64,000 bases of DNA from Ligustrum vulgare (GCA_963555705.1 OY743172.1:20707446-20771445); one strand, 5' to 3'. Positions 45,680 through 58,784 are shown, numbered from the stretch's first letter. Numbers and translations: made by a program. Notes: generated by a model from the letters alone, not told the origin.

Positions 45680-48600
45680 TTATTGAAAGTAGCGACGAAG
45701 GTGATCTGTATTCCAAGGATTACACAAAGGTATCCTAGATAGGTCTTCGATCATGTACGTGCCGGGTACCACCTCGGAGGAGACTCTGTAAGGGCCTTCC
45801 CAATTAGGATCTAAAGTCCCTACTCCTGGTTCTTGAGTAGAGGGAAGAACCTTTTTGAGGACTAAATCCCCAATGTTAAAATTCCGACCCTTTACCCTTT
45901 TGTTGTTGTAGCGGACCATTTTTTCATGGTACTTTGTCATTACTATCTGAGTATCACTCCGTTTTTCCAGGAGGAAATTCAAGCTAACCCTCTGTGCTTC
46001 TTCGTTTCCCACCTCGTCATAATGGATTTGACGAAGAGAAGGCACCCCAATTTCAACTGGGCATACTGCCTCGAATCCATATGCTAAGGAGAAATGCGTT
46101 TCACCAGTGGCAGTGTGCGAGGTGGTCCGAAGTGCCCATAATACTTGTGGGAGTTCATCTACCTATGCGCCTTTTTTGGATTCCAGCTTCCTCTTTATGG
46201 TATTTTTTATGGTCTTATTCACAGCTTCAACCTGCCAATTAGCTTGTAGATGATGCGGAGACGAAAATAATTTCTTAATTCCCAAATCGTTGCACAATTC
46301 ATCTATGTTTCTGTTTTTGAACTGTTTTGCATTATCACTAACCAACGAGTGCGGTATTCCGAATCTGCATATAACATTCTTCCAGATGAACTTGGTGGTG
46401 TTGGCCTCGGTAATCCTCATCAGGGGTTCCACCTCGACCCACTTGGTGAAGTAGTCAATTGCCACTATTGCAAAGCAATTCTTACTAGCACCCCTAGGCA
46501 TATGGCCAATAATATCAACCCCCCAATTGGCAAAAGGCCAAGGGCTAGTTACCACAGTCAACTTATGATGCGGCTGATGCGGTATGGTTGCATGCCTTTG
46601 ACATTTATCGCACTTGCGGACGAAGTCATGGGAATCCTTTCGCATAGTCGGCCAAAAATATCCCTGTGTAAGGCCTTTCCGAGCCAGCGACAACGCCCCG
46701 GCGTGGTTGCTGCATATGCCCTCATGGATTTCTTTCATCACATACCGTCCTTCCTCCGGCCCAACACATCTCAGCAAAGGAGAGGAGTAACTCCATTTAT
46801 AAAGTAGATCATCCAAGAGTACGAAATTTGCGGCATATCTTTGCAATTTTCGAGCTGCTTCCGGATCGTCTGGTACTGTCTGATGCTTCAAGTATGCTAG
46901 TATGGGACTCATCTAGGATCCTTCTTTTTCTATTGCCAAAATCTCCATTCCTGGCTCAATAGAAGAGGTCATCAAATGCTCAATTGGAATCAGATTTGGA
47001 GCTTGGAATCATTACCGCTTGCTAGTTTGGATAAAGCATCTGCATTAGAATTCTCATTTCTGGGAATATGCTGTAACTCCATTTTTCCAAAGTTCACGGC
47101 CAAATCTTTCACTTTTTTCAAGTAAGCAACCATGGTTGGTTCTTTAGCAGTGAATTGTCCGTTAAACTGGCTTACGACAAGCTGTGAGTCACTATTTGCC
47201 ACCACGGACCTAATCTTTAAAGCTTTCGCAAGTCTTAGCCCAGCTAAGAGTGCCTCGTATTTTGCAATGCTGTTTCAGGCTTTAAAGCCAAAGCGGATGG
47301 CACTGTGTAGTTTGCACCCTTCTGGACTCATTAGTAGTATGCCTGCCCCGGATCTTCCATCAGTCGAGGACCCGTTAACGAACAACTTCCACTCACGGCT
47401 ATCCTCCGCATTATCAATCATCTCCACCTCTGGCAGATGGGTGAACTCAACTATGAAATATGTCAATGCTTGACCCTTTATAGCAGTCCGTGGTTCATAA
47501 TGCAGGTCGTACTGGCTGATTTCTATTGCCCACTTCATTAACCTCCCAGATACATCTGGTTGTTGTAACACCTGCCTCAATGGGAAAGTTGGTGAAAACA
47601 TGTATGGAGTGCGATTGAAAGTAGGGGCGGAGTTTGAGAGCTGCTGTGATCAACGAGAGAGCAAGTTTCTCCATATCTGGGTAACGTGTTTCTGCATCCA
47701 GCATGGCTTTGCTTACAGCATACACTGAGAATTGATTCCCATCTTCCTCTCTGATCAGCACTGAGCTAACAACCTCTTTCGATACGACTAAATATAGATA
47801 AAGTGGTTCGCCAGCTCTTGGTTTTGATAACAATGGGGCCTGCCCCTAGAATGCTTTCAGGTCGACAAAAGCTTGCTCACATTCTGGTGTACACTGGTAT
47901 CGCTTCCCTCCCTTCAAGATCTTAAAAAATGGCAAGCATTTGTCAGTGGACTGAGAAACGAACCGATTTAAAGCCGCAATCCTTCCCGTCAAGCTTTGCA
48001 CTTCTTTTGGGCTCCGAGGAGATCTCATGTTCATCAAAGCTTTGATTTTATCGGGATTGGCTTCAATCCCTATTCTGTTTACCATGAATCCCAGAAATTT
48101 TCCGGATGCTACTCCAAAAGCGCATTTTGCTGGGTTGAGTTTCATTCGATATTTCCTCAAAACATCGAAGGCCTCTGACAAATGGCGGATATGATTTGTG
48201 GCAACCCTACTTTTGACCAACATGTCATCAACATATACTTCCATGGTGTTTTCCAATTGTTCTGAAAATATACGATTTACCAACCTTTGATAGGTGGCTC
48301 CAGCATTCTTTAGGCCAAATGGCATAGCTTTGTAACAATAGAGTCCCCTATCCGTAATAAACGAGGTGTGCTCCTCAACCTCATCCGATTCGTGCATGGG
48401 GATTTGATTGTATCCGGATTATGCATCCATAAAGCTTAGCATCTTATGTCCCGCTGTGGAGTCAACTAACTGATCAATCCGAGGCAGTGGAAAACTATCT
48501 TTGGGGCATGCCTGGTTTAAATTCGAAAAATCAATACATACTCTCAGTTTCCCATTTTGTTTTTGTACCAAAACAGGGTTTGATACCCACTTCGGATACG

Positions 48601-49937
48601 GGATTCTCTGATAAAGCCATTTTTCAATAACTTCATTACCTCTTCTTTCAAGGTCTCGTATTTATCAGAACTCACCGATCTTCTCTTTTTCCTGTGCCCA
48701 GGACTTCTGGGATCGAGCTGGAGTCTGTGACAGGCCACTTTAGGATCAATTCCAACCATGTCATCATATTTCCATGCAAATACATCGAGGTTCTCAAGTA
48801 AGAAGCTTTTTAGCTGATATTTTTATTTAACCGGCGAATCTAATCCAATTTGCAACTCCTTGATTGGGTCAAGTGGATCTACACCGAAGCATTCCAGCAT
48901 TTCAGCTGGGGTAGAGCAATTGTCTCGAGCCATTCTTGGGTCTAGATCTGCCAGATCTTCTTCCGGCGTCATTGTAACATCCTCATTCTCTGAGGGCCCT
49001 CCAACCAGTCTTTCAGGGTCCGGCGCAGCCTCGGCCATTGCCACATCTCTAATCATGTTCAAGCTCCAGTCTTGAAATTTCAGGATAGTGTTTGTGTAAC
49101 AGGCCCGCAATTCAGTTTGGCTCCCCCTAATAGTTGCAACAACGTACTGCGTGGGGAATTTCATACAAATATATTTCGTATGGGTTGCAGCCCCCAAGTT
49201 GATGAGACCTGGCCTTCCAATCGAGCCATGATAAGAGGAGATCTTGTCTACAACTAAGAATTCCATGGGGATTCTTGATAAAGTTGATCTTGCCCTACCT
49301 CAGTCATAAGGGTTATGGATTCTCTGGGAGTTATGCTGTCCCCCGTGAATCCATATATTGGATCTGGAACTGGAATGAGTGGGGTGCTAATCCCTATCTT
49401 ATCAAAAGTTACTCCGTAAATTACGTTTACCGAGGCACCATCATCCACCATCATTCGTGACAACCCATTTCGAACCACCACTACCCTGATAACCAATGCA
49501 TCATTATGCGGAAAGTGTACCCCAATAGCGTTGTCTTGGGTGGAGGTGATAGATTCTGTTCGAGGCATCCCAACATGATGTGAATGGATGTAATAATTCA
49601 CATTGGCGGGCTGCTTGGCCTCTCTGATATATCTCTTCTGGGAGTTATTTGTGCTTCCACCTGGATGGGGGCCTCCCAATATTGTGTTGATTTCATGAAT
49701 CGGCGGATCATTTGCAGGCATAGGTGGTTCTCTCGTATCTTTAGCATGTGCCGAGGAGTCATCCTGACTCTTGCTCTTGTCTCTTTGTCGACTGTCAATC
49801 CTTTCTTTGGTTGGGTTCTTCCATGGAGCTCGCCTGTCAGCTCGGTTGAACTTTTGACTACCTGGTTTTTGTGTTTTCCCCTTGTCAGGAGATAAATCAC
49901 TTCCCCTTCTTCCGTGTGCCTTTTGGTCCGCTAACAT
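45680..49937 (-). pseudogene. Pol of gypsy element B (PR-RT-RH-IN), broken
   Basis: Protease (49937-49254) keeps the active-site motif DDGAS (RMMVDDGASVNVIYG) that element A lost. RT is split among frames at 48759-48544 and 48397-47846, with DSFPLPRID, MPFGLKNAGATYQRL and catalytic YVDDM. RNase H (47833-46990) has AETRYPDMEKLALSL and LFVNGSSTDGRSGAG, uninterrupted by the hAT found in A. Integrase (46912-46163) has an intact HHCC finger (CDKCQRH) and the DD-E core (VDIIGHM, SDNAKQF, QVEAVNK); the C-terminal part at 46045-45680 has WEGPYRV and ends RRYFQ. Frameshifts, not stops, are the main damage. Several domains are better kept than in A despite greater LTR age. Confidence 0.92.
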
Positions 49938-51448
49938 GTGGATTTCCCAACAATCTTCCTTGAGCCATGGGGGGATTCTGAGAGGGAGCGTTGGAGTGCA
50001 AGTTAGGGATTACTTCCGTGATCTCTGCTGCATAGCTAGACTTGGTTCCTGGAAATGGACGTGGCGCTCCACTTCGGTTATTGCCGAACCTATCCTTATT
50101 ACCTCCTTCCCTGAGGTTCGCTTCATTAGGATACCCAAGATTGTATCTCCCTTGAGGATGATTGTCTCTGGCCCTAGCCATTTCTTCTGAGACGATCTCT
50201 TCCTTCATCATATCTACTAGGGCATTGTAATCCCTCGGATTTCTGCTTCGGACATCCCTCTAAAACATGCTCGTCATGTCTAGCCCCCTTTTAACACGGA
50301 AAACATCTCCGTCTCGGTAATGTTCTCACAAATGTGCATCTCTTCAGTGAACCGGGCTAGGTAACTTTTCAGAGATTCCTCCCTTCCTTGCCTTAAGTCC
50401 TGAAGGCGTTGGAGTGGGAGCTGGCCAGGCCTGAAGGAAACAAAGCTATTTTTGAATGCTGCCTTCAAATCTCTCCAACTATGGATGCTACCAGGAGGGA
50501 GTTTTTTGTACCATCGTATCGCACTTCCCTCAAGGGTTAAAGCAAAGGCCTTGCATTTCAGTTCCGGAGTGACTCCGGCTATTTCCATGCTAGCGCAGTA
50601 GTTTAACAGGTGATCGTCAGGGTCACCTCGGCCAGAATACTTTGCTATTTTTGGCATTTCAAAGTCATGAGGCACTGAGCACCTACGGATGCCCTCCGTG
50701 AAGGGGCTTATTTCCTCTTCGTCATCTAGCTCGTATGACGGTAATTCACTGTTCTTGTCATGACCGGAATATATCGGGTCATGGTGTTGGTCGTAGGTCG
50801 GTGGAGCGTACTCCTGTCTTTGTGGTGGCAAAACTCGCCTGTAGTTTGACCTTTCGAGGTCGGAAGAGCATTACGAGATTTCGTCTGAGCTGCTTCTGCT
50901 CTCCTTTCTTGCCTATTCCTAGGCTCATGTGTGGGGGCTAATTTTTCTGCCCCTGTTTTATGCCGGTCTCCATGCATTTGGCTCCGCGACAGGGCTTCTT
51001 CAGTGCGTCGCTCCCTGCGGCTAATAGGGGGTTGATCTTGTGCTCTTGGTGCTTCATGCACCGGGTCCTCTTCGTTGAAAGGAGCAGATTCTACCTCGGT
51101 GAATGCATGAGGATCTTGATAATAATAGGAGGTAGTAGCTGCATCAGATGGTGAGTAATGTGGATGCACGTATTGCGAGGTCATCATTGGTTCGTTTACA
51201 ACATACCCTCGAGCCATGCAGGCATTCATCACAGCGGTTTGTTCGATCTGCTGTTTCTGTATTTCTAGCATTTGTGCTTCCATGCGAGTCATTTCTCGCA
51301 GCATGCGGCGATTTCGGTGCCGGCGCGGAGGGTTAGGTTGGGCCATTCCCTCGTTTACGTTCTCATGAGGCCTCTGAGGAGACTCTTCCTCGCTGTGTTG
51401 GCCGTCTCTACTTCTACGAGGGTTAATATCATCGCAACTTTCATTCAT
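49897..51448 (-). pseudogene. Gag of gypsy element B
   Basis: Starts MNESCDDINPRRSRD at 51448. It has the same PPRRHRNRR stretch, capsid core (IRWYKKLPPG, SYLARFTEEM) and order as element A. A deletion of about 85 bases near 49955 removes the zinc knuckle that A retains. Frameshifts near 50830 and 50280 and a TGG-to-TAG change near 50262 break the frame. Confidence 0.9.
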
Positions 51449-51469
51449 GTTCTGAACAATTCCTTGGTT

Positions 51470-51810
51470 TTATCTTTTCTTTCAAAGATGGCTGAACTTT
51501 TATCTCAAAGTCCTAATCCTTTTCCAGGGTTGTTACACTTATGTTTCAAAGTTTCACGCCTTTTTCAAGGTTAATAAACTTATGTTTCAAAGTTTCACGC
51601 CTTTTTCAAGGTTAATAAACTTATGTTTCAAAGTTTCACGCCTTTTTCAAGGTTAATAAACTTATATTTCAAAGTTTCACGCCTTTTTCAAGGTTAATAA
51701 ACTTATATTCCAAAGTTTCACGCTTTTTTCAAGGTTAATAAACTTATGTTTCAAAGTTTCACGCATTTTTCAAGGTTAATAAACTTATATTTCAAAGTTC
51801 TTACAGTTCT
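51470..51810 (-). repeat. 41-bp tandem repeats in the gypsy B leader
   Basis: About seven direct copies of a 41-bp unit; on the plus strand each contains TTTCAAAGTTTCACGCC followed by TTTTTCAAGGTTAATAAAC. The middle copies are nearly identical. Read on the element's own strand the core is CCTTGAAAAAGGCGTGAAAC, the same word as in element A's array. Confidence 0.93.
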
Positions 51811-51923
51811 TCACTCTTTTGCAAGAGGTTACTAGTCCTTTTTCAAAACTTCATTTCTATGTGTGGCTTTTCATCATGCGTTTTCGTGGTTAGCAGTATG
51901 GTTTCCCACAGACGGTGCCAAAA

Positions 51924-52608
51924 TATTGACTACAAAATTCGGCTGGACCTTGGACCAGCACGTCTCAGCTCCTCCCTCTTGAACACGTGGATCTCCTGCG
52001 CACCGTGACAAACGATCAGTTTCCAAAGGGGGCCGAGGTAACTCCCATTTGCACTCCGATGCCAAAGTCAGTGCTCATTTCAAGCAAATATAAGTTGGGT
52101 GCTAGAAGTATAAGTGTGTAAAAGAGAGAAAAGGGAGTGAGAATGAAATATTTAGTTAATAGTATGAAATTGCTAACCCTTTACAAAGCGGGAGGAGTGC
52201 TCTATTTATAGAGGAATTTTTTGTTTTGGATCGCGACATGTGGCGAACTTTACACGTGTATTTACCCTAGATTTTGGAGAAGCGGATCTTACTTTTTGAC
52301 ATTAATCATTACTACGTTTGGTAGGGGACGGGCGTCTATCATTTTTTGATAAAGGCGGCGTCACATCTCTGACTCCATCCATTGTCCCATCACTCATCCG
52401 AGATGTTATTAAGGAGGTCCTCCGTCTAAACATAAAACACCTCGGCTAGTCATAAACCAGTTCGGCTAAAGAAGTTCACGTGCTGTACCACCTCGGCAAT
52501 TGACCCAAGAAGACATCTTAAGCTTTAGCCATGGACCAATGTCCATTGGGCCTCTATTGGACCTTCGCTGGTGGATCACTGTACTCCTTTTTGGGCTTGG
52601 TTTCAACA
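51924..52608 (-). repeat. 5' LTR of gypsy element B
   Basis: 685 bp, beginning TGTTGAAACCAAGCCC at 52608 on the minus strand. A TATA box (CTATAAATAG, about 52202-52211) is present. The primer site follows at 51923-51905. Confidence 0.92.
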
Positions 52609-53879
52609 GGTACTATGAGCTATTAAAATGTACGATTTTTCTTTAAAATTTATATGTAGATTATTTTATTAATAGAATGTTAGTTGAAAATGATTTTTAA
52701 AAAAATGAGGATTTGAATAAAGTGTACTTAATAAGGGCCTTTTTTTTTTTTTTTTTAACTAAGTTATCACAATTGTAATAGTTAGGAACTTAAATAACTT
52801 ACTACTTTAAAAAAAAAAGGACTTCAATGACCATTTGTATAACTATTCAATTTTAACGATTATTGATGTAATTAATCTTTTCAAAAAATTTCTAGATTAT
52901 CACAAATAATTTATCACTATCCGAATAGTACTATTATAATTAGGGCTAGGCAAAAATCAAACCAAATTGACGAACCCAATCGGCCTAACTCAAACCAACC
53001 GATTTGGATTGGTTTTTTTAGATGATTAGGTTGGTTTGCGGGTTGGAAAATATAAATTTTGATCGGTTTGGTTTGGGTTTCGGTTTTAATTGAAAACCCG
53101 ATTTAACCCAACCCAAACCGACCTGTACTATTGATTATTAAAAAAAAATCCTAAAAAGAACAAAAAACCAGTGGTGGTTTGTCAAGTTACTAAGTTCAAT
53201 TATTGCAAATAGAAGAGATAAAACCACCTTTGTGTACAAAATCTTATTGCCAATTATTTTTTGTTGAATTCTACCAATAATTTGTTTTTAAAAATCCAAA
53301 ATCCCACCAATATGTTCCCTAGAAGGCTAGAACCGCCAAAGGTAGGAAATCGTTTCAACGAATTTAAAATAAATTAGAATGAAAGTATCATATTTGTATT
53401 CAATGCTTACAAATTGGCCAAAAATTTGGGAAAAAATTAACCAAATAAAATAAAGAGGAAATTACATGGTCCCATGTTTATTAAGTTCTAAATTCAAAAT
53501 TTAGGTTTTGTCTATATCTAGTCAAAACTCAGGTTTTATTTTAACTTTTTTAATTCATTAATTATTTAACCTACTTCACTTACCAACTACGCTTCAAAAC
53601 TATAATTTCTCTCAACTCTCTCAGCCTCTCCTTAAGCCCCACCCCATCCACAGCGGCGCCACCACACAGATTTCGTCGGCGACCACAGCTCCGTCGTCAC
53701 TTCCGTGGGAGCAGCGCCTTCGCTGCTGCTAATTCGATCTACAACAGCGTTGCCTAAGTAGAGCCTTCGCCGATGCGTACCTCGAAGCAGCATCGAAGGA
53801 GCTCCTCCGGTCTAGCAATGGCGCCGCTGCTTCCTTCTCCTTTCTTTTGTTTTTTTTTTCGCTTTGGTTGATTGGTGGT

Positions 53880-54330
53880 GCGCAGTGGTGGCAAGGCGGT
53901 GTGTGATGGTGGCACGGTGGTGCTTTGGTGAGGTGTGGCAGTAGCAATGAGATGGTGGGGGCAATTTGGAGTTGTTGCAGCAGCTGTAGTGGAGGTGATT
54001 GGGGTTCTTCAGGTGGTAGTGGTGGTGGTGGGGATGGTTGTGATGGTGGAGAAGTGATAGGTGATTTGGAGGTGGTGCGGTGGTGGTGATTAGGGTGCCG
54101 CTAGGTGGTGGTGGTGGTGATAGCTGTGATGGTGAAGGAGTGGGGGTAAGGTAGGGTGGTTCAAGTTTTTTTGTGGTGGCGGGTGTGGTGGTGGAAGTGG
54201 TGGAAATGACGGTGGTGTGGGTTGGTGGTGAGGTTAGGTTTGATGTGGTGGTGGTGGTGGTCGGTGGTTGCGATGGTCAATGGTGGTGGTGGTGGTGGTG
54301 TTGGCTGTCTGTGGTTGTGGGTGGGTGGGT
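53880..54330. repeat. GTG-rich minisatellite
   Basis: Imperfect GTGGTGGTGG and GGTGATG phrases repeated over about 450 bp. The His- and Pro-rich open frames on the opposite strand are by-products of the repeat, not genes. Confidence 0.85.
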
Positions 54331-54349
54331 GGTTGGGTGATAAAGGATA

Positions 54350-54990
54350 ATTGTCACCTAAAAATAAGTTGTGACCAATTAAATGTTGCGACCTATAAAT
54401 TTTGTAGTTTGTGACCAAGAAATAAATTGTGACCAACTAAAATCGATAATATGTGACTAAAAAAAAGAGTCTGACCAAATAATTTTATAAATTGTGACCT
54501 ATAAAATTTCTGATTTATGACAAAAAATACTAGTGATTTGTGATATAAAAATTCTGGATTTTGTATCCAAGAAAGAATTGTAACCAATGAAATTTATGAT
54601 TAATAACGAAATTGTGACTCATAATTTGTTGAATTGTGACTAATTGACTCGAAAAAAAAATTGTGACCTGTGAAATTCGAAATTTGTGATCGAGAAAAAA
54701 ATTGTGACCAATGAAATTCGTGATTTGTGACTAATAAAGAAATTGTAATAATTTGTTAAGTTGTGACCAATTGACTCGAGATTTGCGATCGAAAAAAATA
54801 GCGACGTACGAAATTCGAAATTTATGACCGAGAAATAAATTGTGATCTAAAAAATTGTGACTGTGACCATAAACTTATGACTTGATTTGTGACTTGTGAC
54901 CTAAAAAATTGTAACTTGTGACCATAATAAGCTGTGACTGAAAAATTGTGACTTGTGGCCATAAACAATAAAATACATAATTAAATATGA
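54350..54990. repeat. Degenerate TTGTGACC array
   Basis: The word ATTGTGACC or ATTTGTGACC recurs about every 20 to 40 bases more than a dozen times, separated by variable AT-rich spacers (AAATTCGTGATTTGTGAC). Irregular spacing and decay exclude a CRISPR-type array. Confidence 0.8.
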
Positions 54991-57060
54991 CCTGATTTTT
55001 GAAATAAAACCTTAAGTTTCTTAATTTTGAAAATGTGTACTTTAAAAACCTTAGTTATGTATTCTTCCAAAAAATAAATAATAATACAAACATACAATTA
55101 ATTTAATCTAAGGTCCAGAAAAAAGCCCAAAATGAAACCCAGATGGCAAACCAACCCGACCCAAACTGCTCAACGTTGATTTGGATTTTAACGTTTTGAT
55201 TGGTTTCATTGGGTTGATTTTTAAACAAACCGACTTGGTCGGTTTGGATTCGGGTTGGTCTCCAACCCAACCCAAACCAACCTACGTCCAACCGTAATTA
55301 GATTTGGTACTAACTATCTTATTACAATATTTGATATTTAAATTTATTAAACAAGTATTTCATTTCATTTTTACTTGAACATTACAAATTAAATACATGT
55401 GGTCATATATTTAAATGAATGTAGCAAATTACGCAACATGAAATGCTAGTTTTGATTAAATTTTAACGAATGTATATCACAAATACATTTAACTTTATAT
55501 ACTAAGAAATCATCTATGCATCACGATTCATAAAAGCGGCGCAGTTATTTAACCCACGAGACGTAATACTTTATCATTTACCCATATTGAATTGATTTTT
55601 CAAGAATCAATTTTTCTGAACATTCATTCTCAATCACACATTCTTTAAAAAATTATTTTTTACAATTTTTATAACACTTTTTAACTATACATTCTAAAAA
55701 ATCACTTTTCACAAAAACAATTCTCAAAAAATCAAAGTCAAATAGTCAAAATAATAATTTGAAAATCTCGCAATTATCATGATAGACAACCGAGTACAGT
55801 TGAAGATAACGAAATTATAAGAAAAATCATATACCCTATAATCTTTAAAAATTTATTAAAATTAAGAATGATTAAAAAATATTAATCATTCTATCTATAT
55901 TGATATTATTAACTAAAAAAAAAAGCATTAATTATTCAATATTAGTCTTATTTCAATAATTTTTTCTATAAATTATGTATAAGTATCTCATTTTTTCAAC
56001 CACATATATTTCAGAAAATATAATTTTTAATATTAAAGATAACAAATGATTTGATTTTTAATAATTAAAACACAATTTTTTATATTGATGGCTACACATA
56101 GAATTTATATTATTAAGAACAACAAATAAATAAATAATTAAATGATAATTATAATACTGATAACTAAAAATATTAATTGAACTCATTCAATATTAGTTTT
56201 AACTAGTGTTACACCCGTGCGATGCACGGTCATATGTTACTTACATATATCAAATTTATATTTTAACATATGAAATGAATATTTAATTTAAAATGAGAAA
56301 GGAATGAAAAAAATTAATTACAAAGGTACATTACACATACCTTAATTATTTTTTAATTTTTTTAACTGTTCGTATGTTTATCGTTGCAGGAATTTCTTTA
56401 AATATTGTAATTTGAATTGATTTAAAACTTCAAATGGAAAAGAAAAATTACATTTAAATAGAATTTGTAATAATTAGAAAAAATAGATATATTGGTGATA
56501 TACGCTTAGAATTTTATTAAAACAAAAATGAAAAGAAAAAGAAAAATTGATGGATGAACGTTCTTATTTCATTCTCTTTCATTTTTTATTTTTTTAAAAA
56601 AATATTTATGTGATATTGACAAAGTTTCATTTTTTTAATTTTATTTTTACGAATTTAAAAAAAATGTAATTGATTTTCAAGAGGAGAAGACGGATCAAGA
56701 AACCTCGGGACCTGAAAATTGCAGCTATTTAAAAATCTGCATTCAATTGGATTAATTTAAATCTGAATTTTGTCCAAAATGAATAATAAATAGTGAATTA
56801 ATACTACTAATTACCATTTTAGAAAATGTATTTTAAACATGAAAATGAGTCAATACCTGTTTTTGGGAAGTACCCTCTCTTTATATATTACGTTTTTCTT
56901 TCTTGAGCATATTTAGTCCTTGTTTGATCCGTCATTATCTACAAAATAAGTTTAATAATAATGATTTTGTGGATAATGTATACTTAAGCACCTGTGTGAT
57001 ACAATAAGTTGTTAAAATGTAAGATTTTTTTTTTAAAAAATTTATATGTAAATTATAGGG

Positions 57061-57063
<3 letters not shown>

Positions 57064-57111
<48 letters not shown>
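57064..57111. repeat. Poly(T) run of about 48 bases
   Basis: Expanded from a shorter T run; the homologous place in the outer Helitron (52739-52756) has about 18 T. Confidence 0.9.
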
Positions 57112-57112
<1 letters not shown>

Positions 57113-57307
57113 TAAAAGTTGCTACAATTGTAATACTTAGGAATTTAAATAACTTACTACTTAAAAAAATAAAATACTTCAATGACCATTTGCATAACTA
57201 TTCAATTTTAATGATTATTAACATAATTAATCTTTTCAAAATATAATTTCTAGATTATCACAAATAATTTATCACTATCCGAATAGTACTATTAGAATTA
57301 GTATTAA

Positions 57308-57579
57308 CCAATGTTGTCAAACCCGGTCTGGCCCAAAAATCGGGCCGGGTCACATTAAAAATCCGGTCGGGTCAAACCCGATCAATGACTTCGGTTACCC
57401 GGGAAACCCGGCCGACCCGGACCCGAGTTGACCCGGGTTTTATATATTTTTTATTTTTTTGATTTTTTAAATATTAATTAATGCCCGGGTTGACCCCGAG
57501 TCGACTCCGAGTTGACCTTCCAATCCTTGACCCAGTTTCTCGGTCGGGTCGATGCCCGATTCGGGTCTGAAAACATTGG
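57308..57579. mobile_element. GC-rich MITE in the sibling Helitron
   Basis: 272 bp with inverted ends CCAATGTTGTCAAACCCGG and, read inward from the right, CCAATGTTTTCAGACCCGA. Flanked by TATTAA on both sides (57302-57307 and 57580-57585). The outer Helitron lacks it at the matching place. Interior rich in GGGTCGGGT and ACCCGG words. Superfamily not determined. Confidence 0.7.
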
Positions 57580-58531
57580 TATTAACTATCTTATTACAAT
57601 ATTTGATATTTAAATTTATTAAACAAATATTTTATTTCATATTTACTTTAATATTACAAATTAAACAGATGTGGTCATATATTTAAATAAATGTAGTAAA
57701 TAAGCAACAAGAAATATTAGTTTTGATTAAATTTTAACGAATGTGTATTGTAAATATATTTAACTTTATTTACTAAGAAATCATCTATGCAGCTCGATTC
57801 ATAAAAGCGGCACGGTTGTTTGACCCACAAGATAATAATTTATCACTTACTCATATGGAATTGAATTTTCAGGAATCGATTTTTTTGAACATTCATTTTC
57901 AATAACACAAATTTTAAAAAATTATATTTTACAATTTTTCATACTATTTTTTAACTATGCATTCTAAAAAATCACTATTTCACAAAAACAATTATAAAAA
58001 AATTAAAGTCAAATAGTCAAAATAATAATTTGAAAATCTCATAATTATCATGATACGATAACCGATTAAAGTTGTAGATCACGAAATTATACAAATAATC
58101 GTATACTCTATAATCTTTAAAAATTATTAAAACTAAGAATGATTAAAAATATTAATCATTCTATTGATGTTATTAACTAAAAAGAAACCAAAGCATTAAT
58201 TATTTAATATTAGTTTTCGTTCAATAACTTTTTATATAAATTATTTATAAGCAGCGCATTTTTTCAACTGCATATATATTTCAGAAATATGATTTTTAAT
58301 ATTAATGATAGCGAATGATTTGACCATTAATAATTAAAACAAAAGTTTTATATTGATGGTTATACATAGAATTTATAATATTAAGAACAACAAATAAATA
58401 AATAAATAAAATAATTAAATGATAATTTTAATATTGATAATTAAAAATATTAATTGAACTCATTCAGTATTAGTGTTAATAATAAAATTAAAATTGATTA
58501 AAAAAATATCAACAATTATTTATTATTTACC

Positions 58532-58532
<1 letters not shown>

Positions 58533-58590
<58 letters not shown>
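58533..58590. repeat. (AT)n microsatellite
   Basis: About 29 AT units near the 5' end of the sibling Helitron. Confidence 0.95.
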
Positions 58591-58593
<3 letters not shown>

Positions 58594-58784
58594 GTAATAA
58601 ATGCGTTCACATTTATCCAGATTTTGCATTCACATTTGACATGCATCAATTTTGCATTCACACTAATCCACTTTTCATTTACACTATTTAATTCTATGAG
58701 ACCATACTATTTATAGAAATAGAAAAATGGGCGGGAAATTATTTTTAGGAACTACCTTACTTTTATATATTATTATTATATAGA

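Larger units (their letters stand above)
41163..52608 (-). mobile_element. Gypsy element B, same family as A, opposite strand
   Basis: About 11.4 kb with target duplication GGTAC (41158-41162 and 52609-52613), inserted into the outer Helitron. Order on the minus strand: 5' LTR, primer site (TTTTGGCACCGTCTGTGGG), leader repeats, gag, pol, spacer, antisense gene (plus strand), 3' LTR. The 3' LTR has lost its first 21 or so bases, together with the purine tract and roughly 350 bp that element A has there. I counted about 49 differences over 665 aligned LTR bases (about 93% identity), so B is older than A. Many frame breaks; inactive. Confidence 0.93.
52944..55293. mobile_element. hAT-like non-autonomous element with internal minisatellites
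   Basis: 2,350 bp flanked by ATAATTAG (52936-52943) and GTAATTAG (55294-55301), an 8-bp duplication with one mismatch. The uninterrupted site is visible in the sibling Helitron near 57295. The ends are loosely inverted (GGCTAGGCA and CGGTTGGACG), followed by GGTTTGG-rich arms. No transposase. It holds a CT/GC-rich stretch, a GTGGTGG array and a TTGTGACC array. Confidence 0.65.
56203..58784 (-). mobile_element. Non-autonomous Helitron, sibling of the outer one
   Basis: 3' end CTAG (56206-56203) plus T outside and the perfect hairpin CGTGCATCGCACG (56229-56217). 5' end A|TCTATATAATAATAATAT at 58784. The body matches the outer Helitron in order (TTTAACATATGAAATGAATA, TCCTTGTTTGATCC, ATTAATTGAACTCATTCA). 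It contains a poly(T) run, an inserted MITE (57308-57579) and an (AT)n run. It interrupts the outer Helitron at 56202. Confidence 0.88.

Noticed and set aside
53729..54436. His/Pro-rich open frames on the minus strand
   Set aside because: Direct by-products of the GTGGTGG minisatellite.
54350..54990. CRISPR-like array
   Set aside because: Repeat words are short, decayed and irregularly spaced, and the DNA is eukaryotic.
52630..58500. Segmental duplication of host DNA (52.6-56.2 kb against 56.2-58.5 kb)
   Set aside because: The paired stretches are explained by two copies of the same Helitron, with the second inserted in the first.
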